Assembly: GCA_020724025.1 (NCBI GenBank)
Contig: DYHU01000119.1
Location: forward strand, 3,794-10,663
Source: Syntrophorhabdus sp.
GTDB lineage: Bacteria > Desulfobacterota > BSN033 > UBA1163
Length of the DNA stretch: 6,870 nt
Direction: 5' to 3'
Part shown: positions 1 to 6,647 of the stretch, piece after piece
Position numbering within the stretch: the first letter of the stretch is position 1
Layout: every line of letters starts with the position of its first letter
Position numbers and translations under genes: made by a program
The notes under the pieces: model-generated
Told to the model about the DNA's origin: nothing
Databases searched by the model: none
What the model saw: the letters and a program-made list of their open reading frames with translations, nothing else

Positions 1-1434
1 AATAAAATGGCAGAGGAAGTCAGCGGTTACAAATTGGCAGACTGGTTAGGAAAGAGCTTTGCACCCTTGATACCTCCTAAAGACTTGCCGAGAATAGAAC
101 AAATCTTTCTTGAAACAATGAGCGGTAAGCCTCTGCAGTATGAGGTCAACGTGCTAAGGGAAAATGGGTCTATTTTTGTTTTATCGGTCAATACAGCGCC
201 CATCTTCGAGTCCGGTAAAGTTGTAGGGACAGTGAGCTTTGGAAGAGACATCACCGAGCACAAGCGTGCAGAGAAAGAGAAGACAGCCCTTCAGGAGCAG
301 CTTCGCCAGTCCCAAAAAATGGAGGCCATTGGCCATCTGGCAGGTGGCATTGCCCATGACTTCAACAACCTCTTGACGGTCATCAAAGGTTACAGCCAGC
401 TCTCACTCCCTGAACTCAAAGAAGGTGACCCCTTAAAGGGAAACATCGAAGAGATAAAAAGAGCTGCTGATCGAGCCGCAGATCTGACTCGCCAGCTTCT
501 TGCTTTTAGCCGCCGTCAGATTTTAGATTTGAAGGTGCTTGATCTGAATACAATCTTGCATAATCTGGATAAGATGTTGCGACGTATCATTGGTGAGGAT
601 ATCGAATTGGTCACAGTTTTGACAGAGGAATTGGGGAGAGTCAAGACCGATCCCGGACAAATCGAACAGGTGATCATGAACCTTGCAATCAATGCCAGGG
701 ATGCGATGCCCAATGGGGGAAAACTCACCATTGAAACTGCTAATGTGGAATTGGATGAGACCTATGCGCGTAACCATATCGCTGTAAAACCGGACCGCTA
801 TGTGATGCTTTCAGTGAGTGATACTGGAGTTGGGATGACACCAGAGATCAGAGACCTGGTCTTTGAGCCTTTTTTTACGACCAAAGAGAAAGACAAAGGA
901 ACAGGCCTTGGTTTATCGACAGTGTATGGTATTGTAAAGCAGAGCGGGGGGAACATCTGGGTTTACAGTGAGCCGGGTAAGGGGACGACCTTCAAGATCT
1001 ATCTTCCTCTGGTGGATGAACCTTTAGAGGTCTGGAGGGAGAAGGTAGTGGAGGAAATCCCGAGGGGTAATGAGACCATTCTCATCGTTGAGGATGATGA
1101 GACGGTGCGGAAGCTGGCCATGCGAATCCTGGAGAGGCAAGGGTATATGGTTTTAGAGGCGCATGATGTGGACAAGGCCTTACTTCTTTGTGAACAACAT
1201 AAGGACCCTATTCATATGATGCTGACTGATGTAGTGATGCCAAAGATGAGTGGCCGTCAGTTAATGGAGCAGCTCAGCCAGGTGCGTCAGGACTTTAAGG
1301 TGCTCTATATGTCAGGTTATGCGGATAACGCCATTGTCCATCATGGTGTGCTGGAGAAGGGAATGAATTTCATTCAGAAGCCATTCACCCTTGAAGGACT
1401 GGCGAGAAAAGTCCGGGAAGTGCTGGACAAATAA
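1..1434 (+). CDS. Hybrid sensor histidine kinase (PAS-HisKA-HATPase-REC), 5' end outside window
   Basis: Cytoplasmic-type sensor kinase that would autophosphorylate on His and pass phosphate to its own receiver and/or a partner. Numbering is from the ATG at 7. That ATG is probably not the start: the frame is open to base 1 (Asn-Lys before it), and '[10 protein letters not shown]' reads as the middle of a PAS domain, whose first strands are missing. Order: PAS remainder (about 1-88, ending in the typical '[11 protein letters not shown]'); short coiled linker; HisKA with H-box AHDFNNLL, phospho-acceptor H117; HATPase_c with N-box N225/N229, G1 box DTGVGM (D272), lid FEPFFTT and G2 box GTGLGLS (about 298-304); C-terminal receiver about 357-475 with acidic pocket D363/D364, phospho-acceptor D408, S436 and K458. 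All catalytic residues are present, so both modules look active. No membrane segment is seen in this part. It ends in TAA, 74 bp before the phosphoesterase gene. Its signal and partner are unknown. Confidence 0.95.
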   Translation, partial: NKMAEEVSGYKLADWLGKSFAPLIPPKDLPRIEQIFLETMSGKPLQYEVNVLRENGSIFVLSVNTAPIFESGKVVGTVSFGRDITEHKRAEKEKTALQEQLRQSQKMEAIGHLAGGIAHDFNNLLTVIKGYSQLSLPELKEGDPLKGNIEEIKRAADRAADLTRQLLAFSRRQILDLKVLDLNTILHNLDKMLRRIIGEDIELVTVLTEELGRVKTDPGQIEQVIMNLAINARDAMPNGGKLTIETANVELDETYARNHIAVKPDRYVMLSVSDTGVGMTPEIRDLVFEPFFTTKEKDKGTGLGLSTVYGIVKQSGGNIWVYSEPGKGTTFKIYLPLVDEPLEVWREKVVEEIPRGNETILIVEDDETVRKLAMRILERQGYMVLEAHDVDKALLLCEQHKDPIHMMLTDVVMPKMSGRQLMEQLSQVRQDFKVLYMSGYADNAIVHHGVLEKGMNFIQKPFTLEGLARKVREVLDK

Positions 1435-1439
1435 TTTCG

Positions 1440-1462
1440 GAATGCGGATTGTAAGATGAACT
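1440..1462 (+). repeat. Degenerate copy of the GATTGCG-type repeat, upstream of the phosphoesterase gene
   Basis: Just after the kinase stop codon, GAATGCGGATTG (1440-1451) matches the two-unit heptamer consensus GATTGCGGATTG at 11 of 12 positions. The likeness continues: TGCGGATTG then a spacer and TGAACT at 1443-1462, and TGCGGATTG then a slightly longer spacer and TGAACT at 2011-2032. Both copies have the same orientation and together bracket the phosphoesterase gene. The similarity is short and could be chance or a dispersed spacer repeat. Confidence 0.4.
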
Positions 1463-1508
1463 CCAGCTTAATAACGAAGACTACGTTAAAATTAATAAGG
1501 GAAAGAAT

Positions 1509-1988
1509 ATGAAATTTGTTGTCCATGAGCACCATGCCACCCGCCTCCACTATGACTTCCGGCTGGAGATCGTAGGCGTCCTCAAATCCTGGGCTATCCC
1601 CAAAGGACCTTCGATGAACCCTTCGGAAAAGCGGCTTGCCGTGATGGTAGAGGATCACCTCCTCGAATATGGTGACTTTGAAGGAATCATTCCTCAAGGT
1701 CTTTATGGAGCCGGCTCGGTCCTCATCTGGGACTCCGGGGAGTTCGAAGCAGAAGGAGACCCTGAGATCGGCCTGAAACAGGGCAAACTCCGTTTCACTC
1801 TAAACGGAAAGAAATTGAAGGGAGGTTTTTCCCTCGTTTTGATGAGAGGGAGAGGGACCGGAAAGCAGTGGCTTCTCATCAAAACACAGGACTCCTTTGC
1901 CCAGAAAGACTGGGTTATCAAAGAGGAACTGACGCCAGCCAAAAATAAGAAACTCATCGAGAAGATCCCGCCGTGTGAGACATCATGA
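1509..1988 (+). CDS. Stand-alone LigD-type 3'-phosphoesterase (PE domain protein)
   Basis: 159-aa protein made only of the PE domain found at the N-terminus of bacterial LigD ligases. In that family it is a manganese-dependent end-healing enzyme that removes 3'-terminal ribonucleosides and 3'-phosphates before strand joining. The family pattern is clear: EHHATRLHYDFRLE near residues 7-20, then SWAIPKGPS, KRLAVMVEDH, DFEGIIPQGLYGAGSV and WLLIKTQD. Spacing matches the Pseudomonas LigD residues: H8, H14, D16 and H50 for the metal ligands, and R18, K32, R42 and Y54 for the phosphate-contacting positions. The active site therefore looks intact. The start is supported by the purine-rich AAGGGAAAG at 1497-1505 and by the domain beginning at residue 3. 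No ligase, polymerase or Ku gene is in view. It lies 74 bp after the kinase and is convergent with the permease gene, with 42 bp between stops. Co-transcription with the kinase is possible; a functional link is not shown. Confidence 0.93.
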   Translation: MKFVVHEHHATRLHYDFRLEIVGVLKSWAIPKGPSMNPSEKRLAVMVEDHLLEYGDFEGIIPQGLYGAGSVLIWDSGEFEAEGDPEIGLKQGKLRFTLNGKKLKGGFSLVLMRGRGTGKQWLLIKTQDSFAQKDWVIKEELTPAKNKKLIEKIPPCETS

Positions 1989-1993
1989 TTTTA

Positions 1994-2021
1994 GATTGCG
2001 GATTGCAGATTGCGGATTGAA
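1994..2021 (+). repeat. Short tandem heptamer repeat (four units of GATTGCG type)
   Basis: Four consecutive 7-bp units: GATTGCG (1994-2000), GATTGCA (2001-2007), GATTGCG (2008-2014) and GATTGAA (2015-2021). It fills most of the 42-bp gap between the convergent phosphoesterase and permease genes. The units lack the dyad symmetry and U-run of a terminator, and there are no spacers as in CRISPR. Spacer repeats of this kind are often seen in many copies in environmental bacterial genomes; whether that holds here cannot be seen from one window. Confidence 0.8.
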
Positions 2022-2030
2022 AAACCTGAA

Positions 2031-5000
2031 CTATGATTTCCGGAACCACCCTTTGACTTTATCTCGAAAGGATTCCAGGAAGATGTAGATCACCGGGGTG
2101 ATATAGAGGGTGATGAGCTGGGAAAAAACTAACCCCCCCACCACGGCGAGCCCAAGAGGACGGCGCGCCTCTGCCCCCGCACCAAAACCGAGGGCGATGG
2201 GCAGCGTGCCCATGATGGCGGCCATGGTGGTCATCATGATAGGACGGAAACGGATGAGGCAGCCTTCGTAGATCGCATCAGCAGGACTTTTCCCCCGATT
2301 TCTCTGTGCATCCAGGGCAAAATCAATCATCATGATGGCATTCTTTTTCACAATTCCGATCAGCATGACGATCCCGACCATGGAGTAGATGTTCAGGTCT
2401 GTTTTGAAAATCAGGAGGGTCACCAATGCCCCTAATCCAGCGGATGGAAGACCCGAAAGAATGGTGAGAGGATGGATGAAACTCTCATAGAGGACACCGA
2501 GAACAATATAAATAATCACGATCGACATGATCAGTAGGAGACCCATGCCCTGTAAGGATGTCTTAAAGGCCTGGGCTGTTCCCTGAAAACTGGTGCTGAT
2601 GGTGGCAGGCAGCGTGGCCCTGGCCACCTTCTCAACTGCGGTTGCAGCATCTCCTAAAGAGACACCCGGCTTGATGTTGAAAGAGACGGTCACAGAAGGA
2701 AGCTGGCCCAAATGGTTGACAGAAAGAGGCCCAAGGCCACGTCTTAGATCAGCGACCGTATTCAAAGGGATCAACTGGCCGGTGGAGGATCGAATGTAAA
2801 GCATGGAGAGGGCAGAGGGGTCCATTTGATATTGCGGTTCTAATTCGATGATGACCTGATACTGGTTGTTAGCAGTGTAGATTGTTGAAATCTGTCTCGC
2901 CCCATAGGCACTGTAGAGAGCATCTTCGATCTGATTGGCGGTAACATGAAGAGCCGAAGCCTTATCCCGATCGATCTCAATATTGACCTGTGGGTTGTTG
3001 ATTTGCAGATCACTGGTCACGTCCTGAAGGCTTGGCAGCTCTCGCAACTTGGCTTCAAGAATGGGGGCATACTCATAAAGTTCCCTGAACTCTGGGCTCT
3101 GAAGCGTAAATTGATACTGGCCTTTGGTTAATTGCCCTCCAATCCGAATCGGGGGAGGGTTTTGAAGGAAGACCTGGATCCCTGGAATTTTGGCCAGCTT
3201 CGGACGTAATTCCTGAATCACTTCATCCGCATTCAGTTTCCGTTGAGACCGGGGTTTTAGCGTAATGAAGATCCGACCTAAATTCCCGGTCGGTGACGGG
3301 CCTCCTGCTCCAGCGGTTGATGAAAAGGCCTCCACGTTCGGATCCTGCCCAACCACCTCCATCACGGCAAGTTGATGTTGTTTCATGGACTCGAAGGAAA
3401 TTCCCTGGATGGCTTCGGTGAACCCAAAAACCTGACCAATATCTTCGCTCGGAAGAAATCCATAAGAGAAGATCGTGAAAAGGCCGACCGTGATCACCAA
3501 GATCAGGTTGGAGATCACGATGGTTGCCAGGCGATGGTTCAAGACGAATCTGAGACTCCACCGGTAGGCATGAAGCATTCCATCGAAAAAGCGCTCTGAG
3601 GTTGCATAGAGACGGCTATGTCTTTTTTCTCCGGGGGGCCTGAGAAACCGGCTGCAGAGCATGGGGGTCAGGCTCAGAGAAACAAAACCGGAAACCAGAA
3701 TCGCCACACCGATGGTCACGGCAAATTCATGAAGGAGTCGGCCGACGATCCCTCCCATGAAGAGAACCGGTATAAAGACGGCGACGAGAGAAAGGGTCAT
3801 CGAAACAATCGTGAAGCCAATCTCTCTCGATCCATTGAATGCGGCTTGGTGGGGTTTTTCTCCCATCTCCATGTGCCGCACAATATTTTCAAGCATGACA
3901 ATAGCGTCATCCACAACAAACCCAACCGAAAGCGTTAATGCCATCAGAGAGAGATTATCGAGACTATATTCCAGGAGGTACATCAGCGCGAAGGTGCCGA
4001 TGATGGACATGGGAAGCGCCAAGCTGGGAATAACGGTGGCAGATAAGTTTCGCAGAAATAAGAAGATGACCAGGACGACCAAACAGATCGTCAGGAAGAG
4101 GGTAAACTTGACATCATCGACGGATTCACGAATCGATAGAGAGCGATCGAACAGGATGTTCAGATTGATGGAACCTGGCATTTGAGAACGAATGGTCGGC
4201 AGGAGTTGTTTGATCGAATCCACCACCTCCACGGTGTTCGTTGCCGGCTGACGGTAGATGGCCAGGCCGATATTTCGCTCGTTGTTATACCAGCTCGCGA
4301 TCTTATTATTTTCCACGCTGTCAATCACCTTTGCGAGCTCGCCGAGCCTTACCGGGGAACCATTTCGGTAGGCAACGATCAGGGGTCGATAGGCTTCAGC
4401 ATTATTGAGCTTGCCGCTCGCCTCTATGGTAAAAGCTTGATGGGTTCCAGAGAGCGTCCCTGTGGGCAGGTTCACATTTCCACGTTGGATCGCACTGGCC
4501 ACTTCGTCAATCCCGATGGACCGGGATGCCAGGCCTTTCGGGTCGAGCTGTGCTCGAACCGCATATTTCTGAGCACCAAAAATCTGAACTTGAGCCACGC
4601 CACTCACCATGGAAATGCGCTGAGCCAGGAAGGTGTCCGCGTATTCGTGAACCATTGAAAGAGGAAGAGTGGGCGAACTCAGGGCTAAAAAGAGGACGGG
4701 AAAGTCAGCAGGGTTGACCTTCTGGAAAGAGGGGGGATTGGGCATGTCCGGTGGAAGCTGGCGTGCTGCCTTGGCAATCATGGCTTGAACATCCTGAGCT
4801 GCAGCATCGATGTTCCGACTCAAGTTAAACTGAAGCGTGATCCGGGTCGTCCCCAGAGTGTTTGTGGAGTTCATGGAGTCCACCCCGGAGATGGTTGAAA
4901 ACTGCCTTTCAAGAGGAGTGGCCACGGCAGAAGCCATGGTTTCAGGGCTCGCTCCAGGAAGTTCGGCGACGACAGAAATGGTAGGGAAATCGACTGTGGG

Positions 5001-5111
5001 AAGGTCACTGACCGGCAGAAGCCTGTAGCCCATGATGCCGAAAAGTAAAATCCCCAGCATCACGAGAGTAGTCATGACAGGACGCCGGATGAAAAGCTCT
5101 GAAATGTTCAT
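2031..5111 (-). CDS. RND-family efflux permease, MdtB/MdtC-like (HAE-1 group)
   Basis: Inner-membrane, proton-driven exporter subunit, 1026 aa, the normal length for a complete hydrophobe/amphiphile RND pump. The layout is the usual doubled one: TM1 about 11-30, a large periplasmic loop holding GASPETMASAVATPLER (53-69), TM2-TM6 about 336-488, a linker, TM7 about 528-550, a second periplasmic loop to about 850, and TM8-TM12 to the end. The proton-relay residues are present: D401/D402 in TM4 (GFVVDDAIV), K923 in TM10 (IVKKNAIMMIDF) and an Arg at about 956 in TM11 (RFRPIMM). Motifs are closest to the MdtB/MdtC/MuxB type rather than AcrB. Start: the ATG at 5109-5111 overlaps the adaptor TGA as ATGA. 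No good Shine-Dalgarno precedes it, so translation is probably coupled to the adaptor. Ends in TAG. Substrate not predictable; no outer-membrane partner gene in the window. Confidence 0.96.
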   Translation of the reverse strand: MNISELFIRRPVMTTLVMLGILLFGIMGYRLLPVSDLPTVDFPTISVVAELPGASPETMASAVATPLERQFSTISGVDSMNSTNTLGTTRITLQFNLSRNIDAAAQDVQAMIAKAARQLPPDMPNPPSFQKVNPADFPVLFLALSSPTLPLSMVHEYADTFLAQRISMVSGVAQVQIFGAQKYAVRAQLDPKGLASRSIGIDEVASAIQRGNVNLPTGTLSGTHQAFTIEASGKLNNAEAYRPLIVAYRNGSPVRLGELAKVIDSVENNKIASWYNNERNIGLAIYRQPATNTVEVVDSIKQLLPTIRSQMPGSINLNILFDRSLSIRESVDDVKFTLFLTICLVVLVIFLFLRNLSATVIPSLALPMSIIGTFALMYLLEYSLDNLSLMALTLSVGFVVDDAIVMLENIVRHMEMGEKPHQAAFNGSREIGFTIVSMTLSLVAVFIPVLFMGGIVGRLLHEFAVTIGVAILVSGFVSLSLTPMLCSRFLRPPGEKRHSRLYATSERFFDGMLHAYRWSLRFVLNHRLATIVISNLILVITVGLFTIFSYGFLPSEDIGQVFGFTEAIQGISFESMKQHQLAVMEVVGQDPNVEAFSSTAGAGGPSPTGNLGRIFITLKPRSQRKLNADEVIQELRPKLAKIPGIQVFLQNPPPIRIGGQLTKGQYQFTLQSPEFRELYEYAPILEAKLRELPSLQDVTSDLQINNPQVNIEIDRDKASALHVTANQIEDALYSAYGARQISTIYTANNQYQVIIELEPQYQMDPSALSMLYIRSSTGQLIPLNTVADLRRGLGPLSVNHLGQLPSVTVSFNIKPGVSLGDAATAVEKVARATLPATISTSFQGTAQAFKTSLQGMGLLLIMSIVIIYIVLGVLYESFIHPLTILSGLPSAGLGALVTLLIFKTDLNIYSMVGIVMLIGIVKKNAIMMIDFALDAQRNRGKSPADAIYEGCLIRFRPIMMTTMAAIMGTLPIALGFGAGAEARRPLGLAVVGGLVFSQLITLYITPVIYIFLESFRDKVKGWFRKS

Positions 5112-6364
5112 GGTGCTTTTGGCTTCGGGGCCGAATTGGAATTCTTGATATCGACTTTTGATCCCGGACGGAGCCGAAGCTGCCCGTCGGTCACCACTTT
5201 CTCGTCCGGACGGAGTCCTTTCTGAATGACCGTTTCGTTATGGATGGTTTGACCCACCACGACGGACCTCGATTCTACGGTCATATCCTGCTTTACTACA
5301 AAAACATACTGCCCCTGCTGTCCTGTCTGGATCGCCTGAGAGGGAACCACAACCACATTGGATTCGGAGGTTAGCGTCAGAACCGTGTTGACGAACTGGC
5401 CTGGCCAGAGTCGCCTTTCCTTATTGGTAAAAGTTCCCTTCAGCCGAATCGTTCCAGTAGACGAATCAACGCTGTGATCGATAAACGTGATAATACCTCT
5501 TTCAAAACGTTCTTCATTCATAGGGACGGAAGCTTCCACCTGAAGTTTTCCGGAAGCCATATACTTCTTAATCTCGGAAAGGAACTGTTCTGGGACAGAA
5601 AAGGTGACATAGATGGGCGTGATCTGATGAATGACCACCAGATTGATGTCCTCTGCTTTTACAATCGTCCCTTGTTGAACAAGAAGACTCCCGGTTCGGC
5701 CATCCATGGGGGATCGGATCGAGCATTAACCAAGTTGAATTTTTGCATTCTCCACGGCAGCCCGGTCTGCTCGAACGGTAGCGTCAGCGGTTTCAACAGC
5801 CGCCCGGTCCGAACGAACCGTTGCCTCGAGGGCATCCGCATCGGTGCGTATCTTCTCATATTGCTGGCGTGCCACAACGCCCCTTTCGATTAATAATCGA
5901 TAGCGCTCGGCGTCATTTTCAGCATTTTTCAGCCGGACCAAGTCCCTCTCGAGATTGGCTTTGGCCTGCTGGACCTGAGCCAAATCCCTTTCAAGTTTGG
6001 CTTCTGCTTCCCTCAGGGCTGCTTCAAAAGGCCTGGGATCAATGGTGAAGAGAAGCTCCCCCTTTTTCACGTCCTGGCCTTCTGCAAAATGGATTTTTAC
6101 CACCTCTCCTCCAACCTTCGACTTAATCGTTACGGTGGCATAGGCTTGCACATTCCCGATGGCACGTAGCTGAACAGGAACCGTCTTCTGGAGAGCTGTC
6201 CCAACGACCACGGGCAATGGAGCAGAAACAGGTTTTGCCGGTTTTTCTCCAGAACAGGCTGAGGAAAAAAGAGCAAAAAATAACACAAAAAATCCAACAA
6301 GAAAAAACCGAAAATGGTTTTTCATCCAATTTCCATGGTAAGTCTTAAAGAAGGTATGGACCAT
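5108..6364 (-). pseudogene. RND efflux periplasmic adaptor (membrane fusion protein), interrupted by one in-frame TAA
   Basis: Adaptor that links an RND permease to an outer-membrane channel. The frame has 418 codon positions, a normal adaptor length, but codon 213 is TAA (5726-5728). Upstream part, 6364 to 5726, 212 aa: N-terminal hydrophobic signal (about 19-36) with a probable lipidation Cys at 37 (FSSAC), first half of the lipoyl domain (about 75-110) and an alpha-hairpin coiled coil (about 113-209). Downstream part begins CSIRSPMDGRTG in the same frame and continues with the second lipoyl half, beta-barrel and membrane-proximal domains to the TGA at 5108-5110. Relatives have Tyr or Trp at the stop position (compare AcrA LAYTKVTSP), so one base change from TAT or TAC explains it; there is no frameshift. 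The ATG at 5705-5707 could open a 199-aa fragment but has no ribosome site. This may be a true recent null allele or a sequencing error; everything else looks intact. Confidence 0.88.
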
Positions 6365-6371
6365 TTCCGAG

Positions 6372-6379
6372 CCTCCTTT
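6372..6379 (-). promoter_or_regulatory. Strong ribosome binding site for the adaptor gene
   Basis: On the minus strand this reads AAAGGAGG, a near-perfect Shine-Dalgarno, 7 nt before the ATG at 6362-6364. It decides the start in favour of 6364 over the internal ATG at 6323-6325, which has only GGAAA upstream but would give a more typical short signal peptide beginning MKNHFRFF. Confidence 0.8.
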
Positions 6380-6387
6380 AAAACTGA

Positions 6388-6416
6388 AGTTTAATGGCCT
6401 GCTGTTTATTTGTCAA
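6388..6416 (-). promoter_or_regulatory. Sigma70-like promoter of the efflux operon
   Basis: Minus strand: a perfect -35 box TTGACA (6411-6416), 17-bp spacer, and -10 TAAACT (6388-6393; 4 of 6 to TATAAT). Transcription would begin near 6381, only a few bases before the AAAGGAGG ribosome site, giving a leader of about 17 nt. No operator is identified with confidence. Predicted from consensus only. Confidence 0.55.
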
Positions 6417-6452
6417 TTTCTTAAAAATTCCTTAAAATCGGAGAGAGGAAAG

Positions 6453-6558
6453 CCGTAATGCCTCACTCAAACGGGGTAGGGGCGACTTTAGTCGCCCTTT
6501 ACAGGGTAGGCTGAAGCCTCCCCTACCCATTGTTCCCCGGATAAGTGATGCATTACGG
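6453..6558. repeat. 106-bp nested palindromic repeat element (REP/MITE-like)
   Basis: Outer inverted repeats: CCGTAATGCCTCACT (6453-6467) against the complement of 6544-6558, 14 of 15 positions paired. Inside, GGGTAGGGG (6474-6482) is perfectly complementary to CCCCTACCC (6520-6528). Two further hairpins lie within: GGGCGAC-TTTA-GTCGCCC (6480-6497) and AGGC-TGAA-GCCT (6508-6519). GGGTAGG also occurs twice as a direct repeat (6474-6480, 6504-6510). The element has no coding capacity and no convincing target-site duplication. The form is that of a dispersed intergenic palindromic repeat; copy number cannot be judged here. It sits between the divergent promoters of the efflux operon and the response regulator. 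Confidence 0.75.
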
Positions 6559-6575
6559 GAAGCCACAAATTCTCA

Positions 6576-6606
6576 TTGACATTAAATGATCTTTCAAGGA
6601 TATTAT
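6576..6606 (+). promoter_or_regulatory. Possible promoter of the response-regulator gene
   Basis: Perfect -35 box TTGACA (6576-6581). The best -10 is TATTAT (6601-6606; 5 of 6) but with a long 19-bp spacer; GATATT (6599-6604) gives 17 bp but matches only 3 of 6. The site begins 17 bp after the palindromic element and lies about 40 bp before the gene's ATG. Confidence 0.4.
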
Positions 6607-6647
6607 TTTGGCATAAGATACCTTTAAAAAGATAACTCAGAATAGAA

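Noticed and set aside
1487..1492. TAAAAT as a -10 box for the phosphoesterase gene
   Set aside because: No acceptable -35 box lies 16-18 bp upstream, so I could not support a promoter there.
1374..1697. 107-codon minus-strand open frame across the kinase end and phosphoesterase start
   Set aside because: It is antisense to two conserved coding regions and its translation resembles no family I recognise.
1994..2021. Heptamer array as a CRISPR or terminator
   Set aside because: Units are 7 bp with no spacers, and they have no dyad symmetry or T-run.
3223..3561. 112-codon open frame on the minus strand inside the permease gene
   Set aside because: It lies in another frame of the well-supported RND permease and has no recognisable family pattern; its length is expected in a long gene of this base composition.
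4182..4658. 158-codon open frame on the plus strand opposite the permease
   Set aside because: Antisense shadow of the permease; no domain pattern and no support beyond the open frame. The other plus-strand frames between 2593 and 5028 were rejected for the same reason.
5726..5728. TAA as a reassigned (sense) codon or programmed readthrough
   Set aside because: The kinase gene in the same window ends with TAA at 1432-1434, and no stop-codon recoding context is visible. A point mutation or base error is simpler.
5722..5728. TAATG overlap at the adaptor stop as a termination-reinitiation site
   Set aside because: The overlapping ATG is in a different frame from the conserved C-terminal half and leads to a short unrelated peptide.
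5474..5893. 139-codon plus-strand open frame opposite the adaptor
   Set aside because: Shadow of the adaptor gene, which is conserved in sequence on both sides of its internal stop.
6480..6500. GGGCGAC hairpin followed by TTT as a rho-independent terminator
   Set aside because: It is part of a larger palindromic element, has only three T residues, and lies between divergent genes where no transcript needs ending.
6608..6623. Sigma54-type promoter starting at TTGGCAT
   Set aside because: The -24-like half is present, but the spacing-matched -12 half (TTGC) is absent.
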